This document shows, piece after piece, positions 61,098 through 64,000 of a stretch of 64,000 bases of DNA. Position 1 is the stretch's first letter, and each line of letters starts with the position of its first letter. The translations under genes and the position numbers were made by a program. The stretch covers positions 5,399,001 through 5,463,000 of the forward strand of contig NZ_JAPEPC010000001.1 in the NCBI RefSeq assembly GCF_026340465.1, in the 5' to 3' direction. Under the pieces are notes generated by a model. It was not told the DNA's origin and did no database searches. It was given only the letters and a program-made list of their open reading frames with translations. Source of the DNA: Streptomyces sp. NBC_01306 (lineage in GTDB: Bacteria > Actinomycetota > Actinomycetes > Streptomycetales > Streptomycetaceae).

Positions 61098-61181
61098 CTT
61101 TGCCGTGCTGTGCTGCCGTGCTGTGTTGTGCTCTGCCGTGCTCTTCCGTGCCTGAAGTGATCACGCGTACGCGATCACTTC
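61098..61181. repeat. gccgtgctg repeats and palindrome
   Basis: Iterated (tt/ct)gccgtgctg(t) units fill 61098-61150. A palindrome follows at 61154-61181: gaagtgatc / gatcacttc with core acgcgtacgc. It sits between the stop of the 441-aa gene and the start of the 59-aa gene, both on the minus strand; it may be a terminator or operator. Confidence 0.6.
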
Positions 61182-61202
61182 TGCGTGTGCAGGCCCGCGA
61201 TT

Positions 61203-62528
61203 CTAACCACGCTGCGGGCGGCTCGTCAGAGGCGCCTGCTGCAACGGTACGGGCTTGCACACAACAGGAGACATCTGGGCCGCACATGGTTCCTGACCAG
61301 CGACTTCCGTTTGTGCGGGTTCTGTGCCCCCGTCACCCGGCGACTCCATCCGGGGATCGAGCGGCAGCCCGCCGAGCGGTGCGATGTCCACCACGCCGAC
61401 CGGCACGGCCCCGGTGGTGCAGGGCAGTCGGAGCACCCCCTCCGTGCTCCACAGCCCCGCGCCCGCCAACCACCCTTCGGGGGATGCCAGTTGCAGCAGC
61501 CGGCGCCCCGCAGGGCGCCACACCCCGAGCCGGCTGCCCGTCGCGCTCGCGATCCGCAGCGCGACCCCGCAGCTCTCCGGCATGAGCATCTGCCCCGGCT
61601 GCACGGCGAACGGCGTCAGCACCGCGTCGTCGAGCCGCAGGGACTCCGGGAACCGGATCGGCCGTCTGCTCCCCAGCACCCCCCAGCCCAGCCGGTCGTC
61701 CCCCGGCGCGTCCGACCGTACGAGCAGCAGACCGCTGTCCGGGTCGGCGAGCAGCAGCCGGTCGTCGCTTCCGTCGGCGATCTGGAGCAGCGGAGTGACC
61801 TCGCCGCCCCGCTCCAGGTCGACCGCTACGGCCTTGGTGACCCCGCCCGTCTCGCGGTCCAGCGCCAGCATCCGGCCCGTACGGTCCAGCCACACCCCGC
61901 CGGTGCAGCGCCCCGGCACATCGGCGACGTGCTCGGGCCCGAAGGCGCCGCCCGCCACCAGCCAGACGGTGGTCGTGTGCGGGCCGGGCTCCAGTGCGTA
62001 CGCGCGGCAGCCGCCGGGCACGGGCGGCAGCAGCGTCAGCCGCTCGCACTCGACGGCGCCCAGCGGCAGTTCGCCGGTGCCGGGCCCGGTCGGGTACAGC
62101 AGCGAGAAGGCGTGCCGCCCGTCCACGGACCGCCGGATCAGCACCCGCCCGTCGGCCATCGGCAGCACATCGGAACCGGGCTCCTCGGGCTGGTTGCCGG
62201 GCAGCTCCACCGCGTACGGCTCCGGTCCTTCCAGGGTCCAGCGCTCGGGGAACCAGGCGTCCCCGGTGCGGCGGGCCAGCCGGGCGGCGTAGGACCCGTC
62301 GTCGGTGATGGTGAAGTCCATCTCCGGTGCGGCGCCGCTGTCAGCGCCGCTGTCAGCGCTGCTCTCCGGGCCGCCTTCCGGGTCGCCTTCCGCGCTGCCC
62401 TTCGCGCCGCTTTCCGGACCGCTCTCCGCACTGTCCTCTGCGGCGGTCCGTACGGTGATCCGCACGGGGGTCCGTACGGCTGTCGGTGTCGCTGTCGGTG
62501 TCGCGGTCTTCGTGGCCGAGGCCGTCAT
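61203..62528 (-). CDS. hypothetical beta-propeller-like protein, 441 aa
   Basis: No signal peptide or membrane helix. N-terminal about 85 residues are Thr/Pro then Ser/Glu/Gly repeats (ESGPESGAKGSAEGDPEGG). The remainder has regularly spaced strands with G-x-W/D units (GGVWLDRTGRMLALDRETGG, DRLLLADPDSGLLLVRS), suggesting a WD/YncE-like propeller. Known to me only as an uncharacterised streptomycete protein. Excellent RBS GGAGGTGA eight bases before ATG. Confidence 0.75.
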   Translation of the reverse strand: MTASATKTATPTATPTAVRTPVRITVRTAAEDSAESGPESGAKGSAEGDPEGGPESSADSGADSGAAPEMDFTITDDGSYAARLARRTGDAWFPERWTLEGPEPYAVELPGNQPEEPGSDVLPMADGRVLIRRSVDGRHAFSLLYPTGPGTGELPLGAVECERLTLLPPVPGGCRAYALEPGPHTTTVWLVAGGAFGPEHVADVPGRCTGGVWLDRTGRMLALDRETGGVTKAVAVDLERGGEVTPLLQIADGSDDRLLLADPDSGLLLVRSDAPGDDRLGWGVLGSRRPIRFPESLRLDDAVLTPFAVQPGQMLMPESCGVALRIASATGSRLGVWRPAGRRLLQLASPEGWLAGAGLWSTEGVLRLPCTTGAVPVGVVDIAPLGGLPLDPRMESPGDGGTEPAQTEVAGQEPCAAQMSPVVCKPVPLQQAPLTSRPQRG

Positions 62529-62672
62529 ATTTCGGTCACCTCCGGACACCGAAGCTAGTTTTCGCACGTCCTGCCGAGTCGGTCCTGGCCTGCCGCTTCA
62601 CACATACGGGTGGCTGTCCCGGTGTTCGCCTGAGAGGGAGGGGGCGGGTGTGCTCGCGGACCGGAGGCCGTT

Positions 62673-62691
62673 TAAGGTAAGGCACACCTAA
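62673..62691 (+). promoter_or_regulatory. DmdR1/IdeR iron box
   Basis: TAAGGTAAGGCACACCTAA agrees with the consensus TTAGGTTAGGCTCACCTAA at 16 of 19 positions. It lies 24 bp before the siderophore-binding protein start, so iron-replete repression is expected. Confidence 0.88.
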
Positions 62692-62715
62692 GTGGTTTCT
62701 GTCAGGAGCTTCGCC

Positions 62716-63753
62716 ATGTCCATACGTCGCCGCAGCACCGCTGCCGCCGCCCTCGCGCTCACCGGCGCGCTCGCCCTCACCGCCTGCGGAAGCGGCGACA
62801 GCGGTGACGGGGGTTCGAGCAAGGCCGGCGCAGCCGCCAAGAAGGACGTGGCCACCGGAGGCAAGGACTTCGGCGACGCGGCGACGAAGACCGCCGCACT
62901 CGGCACCGACGCGAAGCCCGGCCAGTTCCCGCGGACCATCACCCAGGCCATGGGTAAGACCGTGCTCAAGGCGAAGCCCAAGCGGGTCGTCGTGCTCGAC
63001 GTCGGCGAGCTGGACAACGTCGTCTCCCTCGGCATCAAGCCCGTCGGCTACGCGCCCACCGAGGGCAGCGACGGCATCCCCGGCTACCTGAAGAAGAACG
63101 CGGGCAACCCGAAGAACGTCGGCACCATCAACAGCCTCAACCTGGAGGCCATCGCCAACCTCCACCCGGACCTGATCCTCGGCAGCCAGCTGCGCGCCGC
63201 GGACAAGTACGACCAGCTCAAGAAGATCGCGCCGACCGTCTTCTCCATCCGCCCCGGCTTCACCTGGAAGCAGAACTACCTGCTGAACGCCGCGGCCCTG
63301 GACCGGACCGCCCAGGCCGAGGCCGAGCTCGGCGCGTACGAGAAGCGCGCCAGGAAGCTGGGCGCCGACGTCGGCCCCCACAAGCCCACCATCTCGATGG
63401 TCCGCTACATGCCCGACCGGATCCGCCTCTACGCGGAGGACTCCTTCATCGGCACGATCCTCAAGGACGCCGGGCTGCCGCGGCCCAAGAGCCAGCAGGT
63501 GAAGGACCTCGCGGTGGAGATCAGCCCCGAGAAGATCGACTCGGCCGACGCGGACTGGATCTTCACCGGCGTGTACGGGGACCCCAAGGCCACCAAGCGC
63601 GACACCGTCCAGGCCAACCCGCTCTGGAAGAACCTCAAGGCGGTCAAGGACGGACAGGCGAAGAACGTCCCGGACGAGACCTGGTACCTCGGTCTCGGTG
63701 TGACGGCGGCCAACAAGGTCCTCGACGACCTCCAGAGCTACCTGGTCAAGTAG
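62716..63753 (+). CDS. iron-siderophore ABC transporter substrate-binding lipoprotein
   Basis: 345 aa. Lipobox ALTAC (Cys24), then a Ser/Gly/Asp linker. Periplasmic-binding fold of the helical-backbone (class III) type: RVVVLDVGELDNVVSLGIKPVG, NLEAIANLHPDLILGS and a C-terminal PDETWYLGLGVTAANKVLDDL. Typical of hydroxamate siderophore receptors such as DesE. No permease genes follow in the window. AGGAG eight bases before ATG. Confidence 0.92.
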   Translation: MSIRRRSTAAAALALTGALALTACGSGDSGDGGSSKAGAAAKKDVATGGKDFGDAATKTAALGTDAKPGQFPRTITQAMGKTVLKAKPKRVVVLDVGELDNVVSLGIKPVGYAPTEGSDGIPGYLKKNAGNPKNVGTINSLNLEAIANLHPDLILGSQLRAADKYDQLKKIAPTVFSIRPGFTWKQNYLLNAAALDRTAQAEAELGAYEKRARKLGADVGPHKPTISMVRYMPDRIRLYAEDSFIGTILKDAGLPRPKSQQVKDLAVEISPEKIDSADADWIFTGVYGDPKATKRDTVQANPLWKNLKAVKDGQAKNVPDETWYLGLGVTAANKVLDDLQSYLVK

Positions 63754-63838
63754 GACCGCGGGCCGGGACCCGGCCGGGCGGGCGGTCCGGCGGGACCGAC
63801 CGGCAACAGGGGCACGGGGCGCAGGTAACCTGGTAACC

Positions 63839-64000
63839 GTGCCCCGTCTGTCTGAAGTCCTCTCCGCACTCGACGCCCTGTGGCCGCCCGAGCGGGCCGA
63901 ATCCTGGGACGCCGTCGGCACGGTCTGCGGCGACCCCGAAGACCCCCGTGACACCGTCGACCGCGTCCTCTTCGCCGTCGACCCCGTCCAGGAGATCGCC
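63839..64000 (+). CDS. Nif3-family dinuclear metal center protein (partial, runs off window)
   Basis: First 54 codons of a GTG-initiated gene: RLSEVLSALDALWPPERAES, WDAVGTVCGDPEDP and VLFAVDPVQE are the conserved opening of the Nif3/YqgQ-like family (normal member reads WDNVGLxxG). Members bind two metal ions and act in tRNA- or GTP cyclohydrolase-related processes; precise role unsettled. The 3' end is beyond the window. No strong ribosome binding site. Confidence 0.85.
   Translation, partial: MPRLSEVLSALDALWPPERAESWDAVGTVCGDPEDPRDTVDRVLFAVDPVQEIA

Noticed and set aside
1..64000. secondary-metabolite cluster, CRISPR array, rRNA or complete IS element
   Set aside because: No PKS, NRPS or terpene synthase core genes, no regularly spaced identical repeats, and no transposase were seen.

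Overview
The window is chromosomal DNA of a high-GC actinomycete, almost certainly Streptomyces. The signs are strong GC bias at third codon positions, frequent GTG starts, GGAGG-type ribosome binding sites, mycothiol- and F420-dependent enzyme families, a DmdR/IdeR iron box, and many single genes and short operons rather than one large biosynthetic cluster. No rRNA, intact tRNA, CRISPR array or complete IS element was seen.

Layout. 1-500: the end of an integrated element or its scar, marked by a 45-nt 3' fragment of a tRNA-Val(UAC). 650-13400: housekeeping and stress genes (NiCoT Ni/Co permease, SpoIIE-type phosphatase, RCK/TrkA-N protein, DUF1254, DUF2277, DedA, degenerate SOD-like protein, DoxX, secreted HNH nuclease, GDT1 manganese exporter behind a yybP-ykoY riboswitch, HAD phosphatase). 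13700-23500: two MFS transporters, acetyltransferase, ABM monooxygenase, O-methyltransferase, DUF2330 protein, GT87-PAP2 fusion. 23500-26235: a CYP125-like P450 and a FadA5-like thiolase, divergent. 26219-32110: a five-gene operon (alpha/alpha-toroid protein, SCO2322-type protein, EcfT, EcfA, EcfS) behind a cobalamin riboswitch, most likely a corrinoid uptake system. 32233-33689: flotillin and a small partner. 33883-37577: MBL hydrolase, aldehyde dehydrogenase, ferredoxin and a TetR regulator closely resembling KstR. 37777-40949: a translationally linked GT4, methyltransferase and prenyltransferase-like cassette. 40981-48163: small membrane protein, mycothiol-dependent enzyme, F420 oxidoreductase, a palindromic miniature element, cell-wall amidase, methyltransferase, MFS fusion. 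48351-51902: double acyl-CoA dehydrogenase and an Ltp1-like thiolase. 52204-57285: MFS pump and an ABC exporter with its two-component system. 57638-60671: MaoC hydratase, Zn alcohol dehydrogenase and SDR operon. 60880-64000: small protein, secreted-style propeller-like protein, iron-regulated siderophore-binding lipoprotein and the start of a Nif3-family gene.

The main discovery is a dispersed catabolic regulon. Across 36 kb, P450, ferredoxin, ALDH, ADH, acyl-CoA dehydrogenase, MaoC hydratase, SDR, FadA5-type thiolase, Ltp-type thiolase, MBL hydrolase and F420 oxidoreductase sit behind one or both of two palindromes. Motif A is TNNAACNNGTTNNA, the known KstR box (seven sites), and a KstR-like gene lies among them. 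Motif B is CTGACG-N3-CGTCAG (six sites), for which no regulator is evident here. Together the genes could carry out a full terminal oxidation and beta-oxidation of a steroid-like or branched isoprenoid side chain. No sterol-ring-degrading genes are present, so the natural substrate is open.

A second theme is tandem duplication of gene 3' ends, including the stop codon, into the adjacent spacer (near 12700, 36860 and 51900).
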